64,000 nt of DNA from NCBI GenBank assembly GCA_036345935.2, contig JADWOT020001185.1, positions 62,001 through 126,000 on the forward strand, read 5' to 3'. The stretch comes from Taenia hydatigena. Its lineage: Eukaryota > Platyhelminthes > Cestoda > Cyclophyllidea > Taeniidae. Position 1 is the stretch's first letter, and each line of letters starts with the position of its first letter. The notes beneath the pieces are model-generated. The model was given only the letters and a program-made list of their open reading frames with translations. It was not told where the DNA came from and did no database searches. This document shows, piece by piece, positions 1-15,000 of this stretch. The position numbers and the translations under genes are program-made.

Positions 1-3000
1 TCGCTTTTACTTCAATTTGCGCATTTATCTAACGATCGTTCTCGCGCAAGGTACTAGAACTTTACGCTAGATAAACCGGGGACAGTTTAAACTGCAGCCA
101 TGTTGAAAGATTTACATGCAAGACTGATAAAACTGAGCTAAAATCTATTATTTTTTTAAGGAGTTAGCTGCTCTAGAGGCGTTAGGGTCCGTGCTGTTAT
201 CGTTGGAGTTCGAGTTCTACAAATTCGGTCATGAGACTGTCGACAGCGTGACAGTAAGCAGTGGGGACTAAGGCTTTATTGAGCAGTCAATCAAACATGT
301 GCGGCCTTGTGTTCAAAAGAATAAATGGGGTCATGACGCGCACTTTTGATTTTTGTCTATGACTATCATTGACTAAAAACAAAGTTCGAAGTGAGGCAAC
401 CCAATGTTCACCAGCTTTGGTTCCTAAATGTCAAGGTCGATCTGTTGAATTTCATAAATTCGAAGCTCTCTCGAGCAATATCACCCATTCGCATCACACG
501 TGCTCTTATAATCTCAGAAATCGCTATGCTACATATTCTGCAATCGCACAATGAATATCGTCTTCGGTCTTCAGAATGCGTTTCCTCTTAATTCAGCTCA
601 GAACTGCATCCAAGTAAAATTAAATTAATTGCTGGGCACGAGCAAAGATCAAATAATCCTAAGAAGAAGGAAGAAGAACCACTGATGCCAATGTGCCTTT
701 AATAAGACGCGTTTTCTTGTTGAGACTGCCTTTCTCCGACTTCTACCACTCCTATTTTCTTCTAGACTAAGGCCTGTTGCTTGTCTAGGAACAATAAAGG
801 CAGAAGCTGGCGACCTGTTTCTGGTGATCGCTCTGGAGCTAGTAAAGATGTATTATAAGCCAATATTTGCATTGCATCAGGGAGAACAATGGTAGTAATT
901 GAACCTATTTGGTAGGGAAAAATGGCATGATTGTTTGCTTGAAGAGACGGAAAATTAGCAGGATGATTAGCGAAGACGATGCGCTTACAGGGGGAGTGGA
1001 ATAGAGAATAGGAAAAGCCATCTTTAAATGTCTCTTTACAGTTCTGCTGCACTACGTTCCTTATTTTCTTCTATCCTTCTTTCCCATGTTCCTGAATCCC
1101 ATCAATTGCCTATTTTCATGGTCATATACTAAAATGAAGTTTGTAGGAATCTATTTTGTGGAAGAAATGTGTTTCTAGTGAGCGACACACTTGCAAACAC
1201 TACCCACAGATTCACCTTGATAAGTAAAACACACCAGGATACCAGTTATGACAATGCTGAAACGATGCATGCAGATAAGTTAGGGAAGAAAGAGGACAAT
1301 AGAAAGTGGGAGTTGAGGGGAAGGTGGAAGCATAACTTACCCCCACTTTCTACTCTTTTATCTCTTTTGTCTCATTGACGTCTTTTGAACGACAAAGGTG
1401 ATTGTTCGTGAGTTTGAGAGAGATTGTGAAGGGGACGGCTTGGGTGGTTAGTTTAAAGCAGACCGAATCTAACGAAATAGCAAATCGGAATTGAGATGCT
1501 GACATGGAGCTGTATGGTGAAAAGACGATATCGCGGGATGCAGGATAAGTGATAGAAAGCGATGAGACACGTATGTCTATGTCGAATAAGCCTGACGATG
1601 ATGATATTTGGGCTAAAGGGGATACCCAAACTCCATCCAAAAATGCTAATCTGTACTTGGGTATGGTTGTGATCTTGACTTAACCATTAGGTGTACAAAG
1701 CGTTTTCAGGCAGATTCTTCATGTGAAAAATCTTTAAAGCAGCATAATAAAAGGCAGAGTGCATCGCGTGCTCAAAAACGCTAGTTAAAGGGGACGATAT
1801 GGCGGGACACACTAGTTTTTGAGAGCTGTCATGTGAATTCTAATTAATGCCTATCGAACCTACCTTGTCACTAGGTTGTCCGCAATGCTGTCGATGCAGC
1901 TGGCTTATTGACTGGTGGATTTAAGATGGTCTGAATATCGCGTGCATTTGAGAGTTTAATTGTTAGAGATAGCAAGCAAATGATTAAGACCTTGTGGAAG
2001 GCACAGGCAAAGCATACTTAGACTTCTCTTCTCAATACTTGCAGCCATTCTTCCTGCTAAGTATCGGAAATTGAGGTAGAACTGGTATTTTGAGGCTCCA
2101 TTGCTGGTTCCATAGTTGGCGACAAGTTTCAAACCCCATTCTCTATAACAACACTGATGGGTGATGGATAGAAAGAGGAAGAAAGCAGAAGTAGGAGCGC
2201 GAGGAGTAAAATATTTGCATAATGTCATTGATTGTAGAAAGAAGCAACAATTTGGGGAACATAAGGTTTTCCTCTTCCATAAAATGCACCGTTTTTCTTA
2301 ACAAATGCACCACCTAATTTATCTTCATCTGCTTCCCTTTCTTGTGTCCCACAGCCTCACATATCTGGACCTTCACCGCTCATACCAAATCACTTGAGCT
2401 TTTCATTCGGTGCACAGACCCTTCTCTCTGCGAATTCCTTGCTGTATTACTATCTTAGTTTTTATTATTGTTCTCTCTGACTTACATGCACTCAACATTT
2501 TTGGTCAATAGGCTAACAAATACACGTGTGGTTGCAACAACGACCAGTTTGGGAACAACCTTTCCTGACTTGATGCCTTTCACACTGCAAATACCGCAAA
2601 TCAATATGTAGTATCTTGCTCGAGCAAATTTTAGACGAAAGATGCACTACTTTTAGCTTTGCGGACCCCTCGACAAAGTGAACGAGACTCTTATTGACAA
2701 ATAAAAGTGTATGCGAAAATTGGACAGAATCGGCATTACTATTAGTAGCATTACCTATGTTATACCATATTCCCAATTGCAAGTGCATAAATCCCAAAAG
2801 CCTATGCATCCAATTCCTAAATACACCAGGAAGGTAAGTAAATCGAATTACAATGACTGCCAAGGGCAGCTGTGGCCTTGTATATATTAACCGTGTAGGT
2901 AACTGGAACGAAGAGGGAACAGTAATGATCTAAGCTAGTTATGGCAAAGAACGATCGGCATCAGACAGTGATCTAGTATTTATAAAATTTTGCCTCTAAA

Positions 3001-6000
3001 AATAAACTTAACATCTTAAGGGTTACTGTTTAAGTTAGGCGAGTCAAAAAACGAAAAAAATAAAAGCATTAATGCATAAATGGATAGATGGTTAACAGTT
3101 TATGCCTAAGCAATGACGTAGCCGCATGCCTTCGATGGTTTGTATTTGCCACAAATAAAGTTGCTCCGAGGATGCTTCTAGTTGCCATAGTGGGCAATAG
3201 ACAGAGCAAAATTCGGAATATTTCAATCAATCGATTGTAAGGGCTTGACGGATTTTCTTCACGTTACCGCTATTGTACAAGCAGCATCGCGATGGCACCT
3301 AAAGTTCATTTAGTAATCTTTAATTATGGACAAATTGATCAATTTGCTAACACGATTATCATTTGCAAACACGTTACGATGGGCGTTTTGGGTGAATATA
3401 AAGGCAATTAACAATGCTAAGGGAATGCAGAATGAAGTTAACAAAGAAATCGGCGTTTGATGGACCATCGAAGGTGACTTTGGGTTTCGGATTTCAAGCT
3501 TGAAACATTTGCTTAAATAATTCATTTGCCTACAATGATCACGACACAAGCTTGATAAAAATCTACGCTGATTTATGATGCAACTCAGCGTTTGGATATG
3601 CATACGCTTTGTTGCTCTCCTTATTGATCCATATTTTAAACGCTCATAGGCAAGAATCCGGCTGTTTTAACTTTAAAAAGTAAGCCGAGTAAGTCTGTCT
3701 TATAAGTGCGAAACCATTGACAACGCAGGGCTGCGCAACATTTTAGAAATATACCCAAGCTAAGAAAATAGTTTTAACGTGCACTAGCAGATGAATAAAT
3801 CCTCTAAAATGGCTAGGTAACGGTTTTCGAATTCCCTTACTGGTGTTGAATGGTCCAAAGATTCATCATCCCAAAGGATTTTCCAACCGCACCCCACATG
3901 TCTAGGGAACCCACCAGTTCGGATCCGAGGACTAGGTCAATCTTGTGCTTGATTGCTTTCAGCCAAACTTTAAGCCCGACTAAGAGATGTGCACTTGAAT
4001 AATAGAAATTCGTTATAATTTAAAGACGTTCACGTACAGCAGCTCGTCTGCGGAGGATGCAACTAATGAAGAAGAAGAGAGGTTACTTTCGTTCGGTATG
4101 CCTCAATGCCAGATCGCGGAATCTATGCTTGAAGGTAGGACTGGAGAAGCGGGTACTCTAATGCTTCATCCATATCTCCCATTCTTTGTCAGCAATGCCT
4201 TCAAGAGCTGATGGTGGCACACATTCCTCTTTCCTTCTTTTTCACTCCTACTCGCTTAACCTCCTCTAGGTGAATCAAAAACTTGAAAATATGATCTGTG
4301 GACTGTTGATCATTTGGTTTATTTGTGGGTTCTAAGGATCATATCGAAGAACGTTCATGTTTCGCCTTTTGCTAATGTTTTTTCTGCAATCCCATTAATT
4401 ATAACTTTCAATATTAATAATTTCACATCCCAAAGTCCAATATCTTTACCCTAAAGTACTTTTTTCAACAAAGGAAACAAAATTTACTAGTTTTTTTTTA
4501 AATTGACCTTGTATGTTTAAAAGTAAGCACCACTGAGTCCCTTTACCTTGATTTTAAAATTTGAGCTATATGCAGTGCTCATTAAAGTCAGCTGATACTT
4601 TAGTCATGGATAATGATAAGACGGTTGACTTGGTGCATTGACATATTTAGATGACAGTGAAGAAACAGCGTCAGAAGCAGAAATGAATGGTTTATCTTAA
4701 AAAAACGATCTTGCCTTAGTAGCATTAGTAAGTGAGCCAAATATAACGGTGCCTAATGTTACCGGAAGGTAGAAAGCTAGTGCTACTTTTTCCAGTCCTA
4801 GTCAAAGTGGTCCTTCTTGCTAACTACTTGGCCCTTTTCTGGTCGATTTGGCTTCCCAACCAACTAAATTAGGACATGTTATTATAGCATTTTGAAGTGT
4901 TTTGATCTCAAAAGACTGTGCTCTAACGGATAAGAGGGACTGCATGGTAGCCCGTCGCCTCATTTGACTATCCATTTCACTGCACGAACGCATTTAGTCT
5001 CTAAGGCAGTAATTCTACTTTAGGACATGGTATTATTGACCATGTCAATGGTCGCTCAGCCGTTCTGCATGAAACTAAGTAGTATTTTCTTCCATGCCAC
5101 TTTAGCTGTGCTACGTTCGTTGATCTCCTAAAAGGAAGTTGGAATAAGCTTGTTTAATAAATAGCCGGTTGACCGTTCTACCTCGTATTGAAATTCACGC
5201 CATCGCGGAGCTTAATTCGGCAGCCAATGCTGCATCTAATTTGAATTGGAAGAAGAGCTAAGAAGTAGGGTAAAGGGAAGAAATGCTAAAGGCCATTGTA
5301 AAAAACTGAGCACATCGGTTGAGCGCGTGACTGAGCCAACGTGGACCCATGAGCCATCAGCTAACGCATGGGCGCATGTAAACTAGCCATGTGATCCATA
5401 AGCAGACCACTTTCTTGAGTAGGCTTGACCGTCACTGTTAAACGCTTTCATGTGGAGCTATGCAACGTCAAATACATTTTGTCAATAAAATTGATAGCAG
5501 ATGGATTAACTCAAATACTCAAAAAGTATGCCTTTTTGATAGGTTTTAAGAATAATCTTATCTTGGAGACTTCATAAAACATTTGCCGAGAGTTTGGTTT
5601 GATTGTTTTCTTCATGAAGCATGTTTGGCATGATACGCGACTCTGAACTACCTATGCTGGTAGAAAAACGCCGCCATAAGGAGTGCCACACAGCCATTTC
5701 TTACTGAAAAAATACAAGTATGCACTTTAAGTTTATCATGAGTTGTTCTTAGAAACTGCAAGAAAACCATTAAGATCTCAGGTGATACTATTGCAGAAAT
5801 TGCCATTTGTGCACAGAATTGTCTGAAGCCACAAAAAGGGTAACGATTGTTGCTTGGAGTAACAGCATCATAGAGATTCCTGACTGACTGGTACTTTACG
5901 CAACCACGCCTCCTTCTGATGCTGTTCAAGAGGTGCTGAGCAAAGCCTCAGCTCCAATAAATGAACAGGAACTTTGTTCGTAGATTAAACAAGCTCGATC

Positions 6001-9000
6001 AAAATTTCTCGTGCCAATGTAGCAATCTGTGCCATTGAAGATTTAGGAGGTATGGAAGCGGGGGCAAACACAAGTGGGGACCAGATGGATAAAGAGACGC
6101 ACTTCAATGCATGTAAGCAAGCTAATGCAAATTTTCGATTCCTTTAAGTAACAGCAAATCATTGAGCAGAAATAATATGTTCAAAAGTTCTCCATTGGTT
6201 GACTGAAAACTTTGAATTATTTGCCAACCCCTTGTAAAAATGATGTAAATGGCAATAAATGGATGATTTTGTTCCCGCAATTGTTCATCTCCTTCCATCA
6301 GTAACCAAACTCTTCTTATTACTACTTCAGCTTGAAACCACCAAATTTCTTTGGTTAATGCACAATGGACTGAGGATCCATTTGATAATGTCTAACCTCT
6401 GATCGCGACTAAAATCGACACACTCAATCCAACTTAAGGGTATGCTAGACGACAGTTTGCCTTAGGAACAAATGAATCTAGCCTATCAGCTAGCCCCGGT
6501 AAGTGAATAAGCAGCAGACGAGGATTTCAAACAACAACAACAAAACCCGATTTCAATGTATCAATCCATTTTGGCGCAAAACAAGGCAAGTAGCCCATGG
6601 ATAGGATAAACCGTAAATATGCTCATCGTATTACTGATTGACAAAGATAACACCTTAGGTTACTATAATCGCATCAGTAGTCGGCATGAGCGCCAATGCG
6701 AGTTGCCAGTAATGTTGGTGGCAGCGCTGCCTATAATCCTTTCCTTCCTTCAGATGGAAGCAAAACTGAGAGATTACAGTTGATCACAGAAAGATTGGCA
6801 CACCTTAATAAATGCGTCCACTTTGTATAAAAAGGAGGCGTTAGTAGCAACTGACGGTTTGCTTGCTGCAAAAATTAGGTGATGAGTAGGTCTCCTGCTT
6901 AATGGCCGTTGAGCGTGATGAATCACGCAAATAGCCAAAGCCATTGCGCCACTAATGCCTAAGGGCAGATTAGCGAACCAATGTCACTAGTGATGCAAGT
7001 AATGTCAATTACTTTACCTTTTTTCCGTTTCCACCCATTATGGACTAGTGATAAGCAAACACGCAAATGGTCCTTTGAGTTCCAACTCGAAACTGATTTC
7101 TGCGGTGGCTCATGGTTTTACTTTGTTGTAACTTGTTCTACAACTAGTATTAGTGATGCCAAAATTGCTTGCAATCCTCTTATGCAGGAAAAGATGTTAT
7201 TAAGGGTGATATCCACTGGGGATGTTGAAAACCTCATTAAATGCTCATCTCCAATATCTCGAAGGTTCCATTCTCATAGCTGGTTGCCGAAAGTATTCCA
7301 GATTATTATGCCCTTGCTTACCTTACTTTGATTAGCCGAAATCACTCGCAACCGTGCGTTAGGTACCCCGACACTCATCGTTGGACCATGACGAAACTCA
7401 CAACGCAAATGCGAGACCGCAATTACCCGTATTCTTGTGCTCTCTTTAGCATCCAGCTACCTATCACACGCGCATGCATGCATGCGCCGTACCTGCTTTA
7501 GCAACTCACGGGGAGCAAATAGAGTCATTCACATGGAAGTCTTGCCCACTAAGCAAATTGGCATGCAATTGATGCCGAAACGGTGCAAGTCTCTGACTTT
7601 CAAAAAGGAGTCACTCCAGTCACTATGCGGCACTGAGCAGCAACTGACACCTCACTGATCACATTTTCGTTCGTAATGTGCGTGTATGCAGCAGTAGATT
7701 GGGCGGTGAATCACTTAAAAACCAGCTTTAACAAACATAAAACTTTGAAAGCAACTTTTTGCAACTCGTAGTTGATAAATCACCATGATGCAGTCACTTG
7801 TGTGGGGTCCTGACGCTGCTACAGCAAATACTAATTGCGCGGAAATTGAAACCAATTACTAAATCTATAGAAAAAACATTTTTGCATCTTATGACATGTT
7901 GCAAGATCCTAGCGATTTGTCTTTTGGATTTTGCATGCAATAAAATAAATATTAATTCTAGTTCTCTATTTCTCAGCCTGCTTTAAATTATTTAAGTAGA
8001 ATGGAATCTCCACATTCCGTTAATCATTGAGAGACAACGTTTCTAAGAAGTGAAATGCTTCTTACGGCAGCTTTTGAATTATAGCTCAGGTTGCACAACT
8101 TATCCATCGCCAGCTAAGGAGGAAAATCACTTGCGGTAAATGAAGGACACTTAACTTCTCCAGCGGCGATTGACATGAGAAATCGAATGGTATAATCTCA
8201 ATCCATTTCAGGCCGTGCTATTTATATGGATTTTATGCGCATCCTTAATAAAGCGTGTGGATAGCGTGTTCAATTTGAGTCCACAAGCACTGGAATACAT
8301 TCCTTTATAAAAAATATTTCGCGTAAACACCAGAGATGGTAGATTTATCGCAGTAGCAGCGTTTTCTATATATACAAACATGACTACTCGTTGCGTAGAT
8401 GATAGAACAGAGATATAAGTCCTATATTCCTTTGCATATTAATAATAGGCCAACTATCAGAAATCGTTTGTTAGCGATAACCAAGCCTTCTAGCAATAGC
8501 GCTAATAAACTCATTCTTTTGTTATGCATAGTGTGGTCTGCGAAGAGCCACAGCATTTTAAATCTGATCATAAGAAAACTACTTCACAAGGAGGAATAAA
8601 CTACACGAAAAATCTTAGTTTATTTGCGCTCACACTTGAGACTTAATGCTAATTTCAAGCGTGTTTCAGACTCATCATGAGAAGGGTGTGGACAAGGTGG
8701 GCACAGCTCACGCCACACAATGCTGATATGAATGTCGCTGGTTCAGCGCGTCGTAGCTAGTAGGCGCACATACTACTACGCGCATCCCGCATTTGACCAT
8801 ACCATCCCTGCTGCGCCTCCAATCTCACCAGACTTTCTTTGCTTCGATACACCCTAGCTACGGAGCAGTGATTATCGCATCTGGACCATGCAGACTTTGA
8901 GGGGGCAAAGCAAATACAGAAATAAAAGAAATAGGTGCATTAAACTAATGAGACCCATAGTAGCTTTATTGGAAGAGTTATGTCTTCACCCATTTACTTA

Positions 9001-12000
9001 ATTGATACCTTCACACTGGTGTGTAGACAGCTCCGCCACAAACTACTTGGGTTAATTTTAGGGTCGGTAGCCTCTCAGCTGCTGCTTTCTCTTTTGCAGA
9101 ACACGAGACTGGTAAGCTGTTGAATGAGGCTGCTATTTCCAGCCCTTTTGTTAGAAGCCACCGCTTATTCTGAACCCCTCGGAATGCATGTTTTCCACTT
9201 CGGGCAATTAGGCTCTTAGAAACCTTCCCATAAAGCGTTTTAAGATTAGGCTAAGTGAAATTAAATCGACGCATGTATAACTGTGCCGATATGCGTTTTG
9301 GTCGTTAATTTGTCCGATTACCTTCCGACGTTTTTGTCGATATACCCGTGCATTTGTTAGAGGTGAGGAACAGTGGGTCGCAGTTAGCCTTAAGTAGCAA
9401 GTGCAGGATAGCAAGTTGGCCCAACTCCATTAGTAATGCAAAATAGCCACTTATTTTGCAAAGAATCCTAAATTTTGCACAGAATCGCTTCGTGGTTTCG
9501 CAAAGAACTCTTCTGTATTCAGCTCGCAACGGGTGAGCTTCTGATTGCACGAAAATGAAATTTTGAATTAGTTGGACAGAAGAGTTTCTCATGAGTTGCA
9601 CCTACCTTCAGTGTCGTAGCATAGGCTTGGTCCCCTTTTGCACAATAAGAAGCAACGTATTAGCAAATCCATTACTTACTTGTTAAATCTTCTCTAGCTT
9701 TGTCACAATGGATTGAACCCACTAAGAGATGCATGAAAAATAACTAAAAATTTCAGACATCGCGCCATCTTGCGCAAAATGGGCTCAAAAGGCCTTAAAG
9801 CTGGACGGGTGCTTGAAGAAGAATGTACGCGCTAGACTATAGTTTCGTTAGAAAGAAGACAGAATGCGACTATAGATATTTAACCACGCAAACTATTTTG
9901 GAATGCAACCGAAATTGCTCACAGGTATTATGCCTAAAGAAGGCATTCACGCAAGAGGTAGCGAATTAAGGATTCTTTCGCTAAGTCATGTGCGCCATTG
10001 ATGGTAGAAGTGGCAACATATTAAAATAATAAACGAAAGTTGCTTCCATAACCGCCTTCTATTGAAAAGCAATTAAAAATTTTGACCGAGAATCTCACAC
10101 CAACGGCTTAATTCAAGCGAATTGCACCGCAGCATCAAAAAAATCAAAACATTCATAAAACTAGGCGACCTGGTCTTCCGAAAGAATTATCAACAAAGCA
10201 GCCATTTGAAACGATATCATTCAGAAGTTGACCACTCGAAATGGCTGTAGAGAATGGACTGGATTTGTGACAGTACATGTCCAAACAGCAAGCACCTTAG
10301 AAGGACAAATACGGCATCAAGTAGTTTCACAGCGTATGAGGGGATGTAGGTCCCTTCCCTTCTAAAATCGGGCAGTTTAGCTGAAGAGCATCTACAGAAG
10401 GGAATAGGCTGCGGAAATTAAAAGGACAACAACAAAATGACCTAGGTTCTTAATTAGGCCAGCGATACACCCCGAAGCCCAATAGTTGGGAAGCCAGACT
10501 CAAAATTCGCCGGTCAGGTCTCAGCATCATCTACTGAATGGACTTGAGGTTATTGATTTGCGCGAATTCGATAAGCCCTCAATATTGTCAATGCCGCAAG
10601 ACTAGTCTAGCAAATACGATTCGAGCTTTGGCAATAGTCTACCAAAGGAAGCCAAAGGCAACACCTACGATAGCATCCGCAGAAGCACGATTCAATACGA
10701 TCGCAACGGGGGTTCGTCTGTTGGGCAGCAAATTCCATTAGAACTACCCAATCATTTGTATTGGTTAAACAATAAACGGTTAAGATTGACGGCGCGAACC
10801 GGTCCGATTCCTACTCAAATACCAAAGTTATGCTATTGTCTTTTATTTATTTTACCTGCCCTGAAACAAATAATCATCTTGCGAATCACGGTATGGTACA
10901 AACTGAGTCATCATGTGTTACGTAACAAGCAAACAATTATGATGAGGATTGCGAGAGCCTAATTCAATCCAAGAGATGGTCAGATCATCACGCGAATGAA
11001 GTGGAAATTGTATGAACATTGACGCCATTCTAGATGGTGGCAATGCCCGTGCATTCTGTCGCAAGAATTGACAAACTCCAACGCTAAATGCTATTGATTG
11101 GGGTACGGCTGGCATAAGACGCCTCAGACCCTCTGAATACTAGACGTTATTAGTGGTGGAGTTCTAGCTTCGAGAGACAGACAATACGGAGCAAGTGATC
11201 ACTGCGAGGAATGACGCAGACACCAATTCTCACTAAGGGTGCAGTTGTTCTGCTGTAGGTCAAACCAACAACGTTGTTTATGGATGCAAACGCATGGACA
11301 CACACCGAAGCTCAAAAAACGAATGATATTGGCCTTCAAATTATGCTATAAATCGCAAAAAACTTCAAGAAATATGCAAAAAGAGGTCATAAACGCGAGG
11401 AGACACCTAAACTCACTTGTGACTTGAAGCATTTTTCAGACACGTACTGCAGAACAAATTTTCAGTTCTTTGCCACAGCTATCCATCAACCATAAACCAA
11501 GTCGTAGGAGCGTTGCTTTGCTCAGAAAGAAGTTGGGATAATCAGTGCGAGATCATGACCATTCAACGCGGCATTAATGGTTGAACAGAGCGATCAGTAG
11601 AAAGGTCATTCCTTCATTTAATGGACACTAGTGTGTAGATAGCTGACTGATTGGACCCGCGCTAAGGCAACAATAAACATAATCTTTTTCACTTTCCACT
11701 TCTTAGTTTCTCTGATGGAGACCATCAAAGGGCTCACTTACATCTTGGCAAGCAACAATTATAAACAATGTTCACCGCTGCATGATTTAAACAAGTCGTT
11801 TTTCCTTTTTAAAACGCCCTGCTATAACGTTGTAAGCTCTAGAAGCCCTATGCAATTCACATATTTTCAGACCATGCAGCTGGCTTTGGCAAATGTAGCA
11901 TTCGTTCTCATCTCTATGTAACCCAAATTTTATAACACTTTGGTTGAACCTGGTCTTTATGTAAGATCTAAAACATTATTAGCCGCCTCTCTGCAAAGCT

Positions 12001-15000
12001 AATAAAGACAACGAGGCAGTAACGCACGTGGCATTAAATGAGAGAGCACTACATACCTCGAATTGTGCACATGGAAATCCCCTAAATGCTGGCGGCGGGC
12101 CAACCGCGATGGCTGCATGGAAAGAGAGAACAGCAATGAGACATTTAGTGCAATTGCGAACAAAAAACGTTAAGCTACACAGAAAAAGGAAGTTCCTGCT
12201 TAAGTGAGATTCTTACGATGGATTGCTTTGGAGGACGAAAACAATACGAGCGATGTTCAAAAATTAAAATTTATTCGGATGGAAGACTTAATCCATCACT
12301 GGTTAAAGATGGAGCCTTTGTGCAAAGGAGCAGTCGATTATTCTTACTTTGATGCTAGGACGAAACGTAGTGGAGGGGTACGTAAGAGGAATTGAGATGT
12401 GGCACCAGAACTTATTCTCTTCTTGTCCTTCCACCTTAGCCGAACACTCTTGATGGAAGAGATCTGGAGGCTGCATGTCCTTCCTCAAATTTTCCAGCCT
12501 CAAGTAGCACACGGTCAAGACAACTTGAGTCGCTAATCGTTAGCAAAGTTTAAACATCCACTTCTGTCCCCAGACGAACACGCTTTTGGGGTTTGCAAGT
12601 TAGCTCTTAACTAAATGAGCGATGCACAACAGCGCCGTTGTTGGCAAAATAAGTGCTAATTTAATGAGATTGAAGCCCATCTAACAGCCAGTTTTACACA
12701 CCTTCTTTCGCACAATTGTTATCTAAATTTGACACGTCTTTTTAAATCAACAATCATGAAATATGTGATGTTTAGCCTCGCTGGAATAACTGCTAGTTTT
12801 TTAATGGAAACATATATATGGACAATGTGCTGCGATTAGGCGACCTCGTGATTTGGATATACTTGGCAAATGACCCACATGACATCATACCGTCATGATG
12901 TAGGTGCAATCGAGGCTAAGTTCTAACGCATAATATTTAAAGATTATACTTCCTTTACTAGACCATAAGCAGCACTAAACTAACAATCCAGAAGTGCGCT
13001 TAAACAACGTTGACATTTGTGGAAGTTTGCCTAAGAATTTAAGCGCAGTCTCGTCAGCAGACCAATTGAGGTGGCATTAAAAGGCGTAGAATGTTCGGTG
13101 GCCTTTCGATCCACCGTCGACAAGTCTGGCCCAAAGCGAGCAACGCAAATAAGTCAGTCGTCAAAATGTATTGTGCAACAGCCTCCGTGGCGAAGGCTCG
13201 CAAATTTTTTGTCAAATGCAAATCTGAGTCGTAAGTCACTCACTCCTCAATCTTAGATGGCAGCAAATTCAAATGGATTGCGCTGCACAAATGTTTCTGC
13301 CAGTTAATTTTGTCGCAGCCTATACCAAATTCCATCCAAAAATGATTCCAGAGCTCTTTGACATAAGGAGAAGCAGCTGGATTCTAATCGACACTTTCTA
13401 ACCGCATTTGAGTCTGCGACTCTACAATATCATATATTTCGGCCTCTTCCTTAGCTCCTTATCAACACATGATGACAAATAAGGAACGTATGCTTTGGCT
13501 TATAGCATTAAATGCTCATTTGCTAATCAGTCCCCAAAAAATAAGAACCGACCCCACCGCAGCCTGCTTGCTTCAAGAAATGTTGCTACACTAATAATAT
13601 GTAGGCTGCATCATCAGTCGCATCAGGCTTCTGAAGAAATGCTGTACGGTTTACGATTATGACTGCGTTATCCATCTAGTGAGACCTTCACACTTTCGTA
13701 GAGAGGGTTTGTCAGTCACCCTAAGGTCTATCGCGTCCTGTTAGATAGTAATTATTACAAGCACTTTCAATGGACAGGGAATAAGTCGAATGGGGTGAAA
13801 TGTCCCTCAGAATTCCTTAAGGGCCTTGGTCACTCCATCACCTCTCCACCCATCGCCATATTAATGAGTTGGCGACCGAAAAGATTTTATTATCTGGCCC
13901 AATATGATGAAATGAGAGCGGTGGGACGTGATTTGGGCAAGAACAAAGCACAGTCAAAAGTACACTTTTGTACCAGAAAAACGACGACGAAAATGACCAT
14001 AGCTTTAATGCTTTCAAAAGCAATGATGTGTTTATCTCCTTTGCCTCTGATTTTGTTGGCTGGACAATTTAGTAAACAATAACCTAAAAATTCGTGCAAG
14101 TGACAGGCTTAGGATCAGCACAAAGTTATGGGAATCGGAAAGACTTCCATGGTGCAAATATAGCCCGCCGGACAAGCAGAGCAGAGGCCAATGCAATATT
14201 CCATGCTCAAAAGCACCTATTTTCTGGGCCGCGACGAATGAGTCTTGAGGTTTAGGGACTAACGATCACTATTTTCAATAAGGGAAGAAAGCGGCACATG
14301 GGATCTAGCCAATAATGCGCAAAGTCAGGATCACTTAGTGAAGCACCACTCATCCCCCTTGCTCGTCGTCGTCGGCTAGAGCGCCTGCTTCACAAGGCAT
14401 CTATGGCAAACGCAGCCTTAACCACTGCCACGGCGTCATTAAAGTCGTTTTCATATCGTATTCGGTAAGGTAGGATTTAAAGTTCATGAACATCTTGTTC
14501 CCACACTTCTTTCGTGCGCGCGTAGGGTGGTTTTCTGAACGGTTGTTCGACTGCGTGAATACTTTATGATGCTAAATGATATATTCCGCCGCAATAACTG
14601 AGCAAAATACTTCTGTTTATCACTAAATTATCCACACACTTGTCGCCTCACAATGCTGGAGCACTTCTTGTCTAAGAGGCCACGGCTTATATGCATGGTT
14701 GCGTTCAAGATGAACTGTAGGCGCAGATCTTCACAAAGATTCAGTGATGGCTAGGACCCATTTACTCGACAGAATTCGATATAACTAGGGGATGTTTCGG
14801 AGAGACTTCTTGAAAACCGTGAGCGTTAGTAAATCATCTCTGAACTACTAGCCTGTTGAAAGGGTGAAACGGTGTACATTAAAAGGTACTTCCTCTCCTT
14901 GTTTTCCTTACATTTATACAAAGTCTTTGTTGTTAGCATTAGGTATTGTTGTCCACAAATGGTTGAGAACTATAACGGTGTAGAAGACGCAAAGACTGTA

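Noticed and set aside
13795..14099. 95-codon plus-strand frame with two overlapping minus-strand frames
   Set aside because: Three frames open over the same 300 bp without any motif point to chance.
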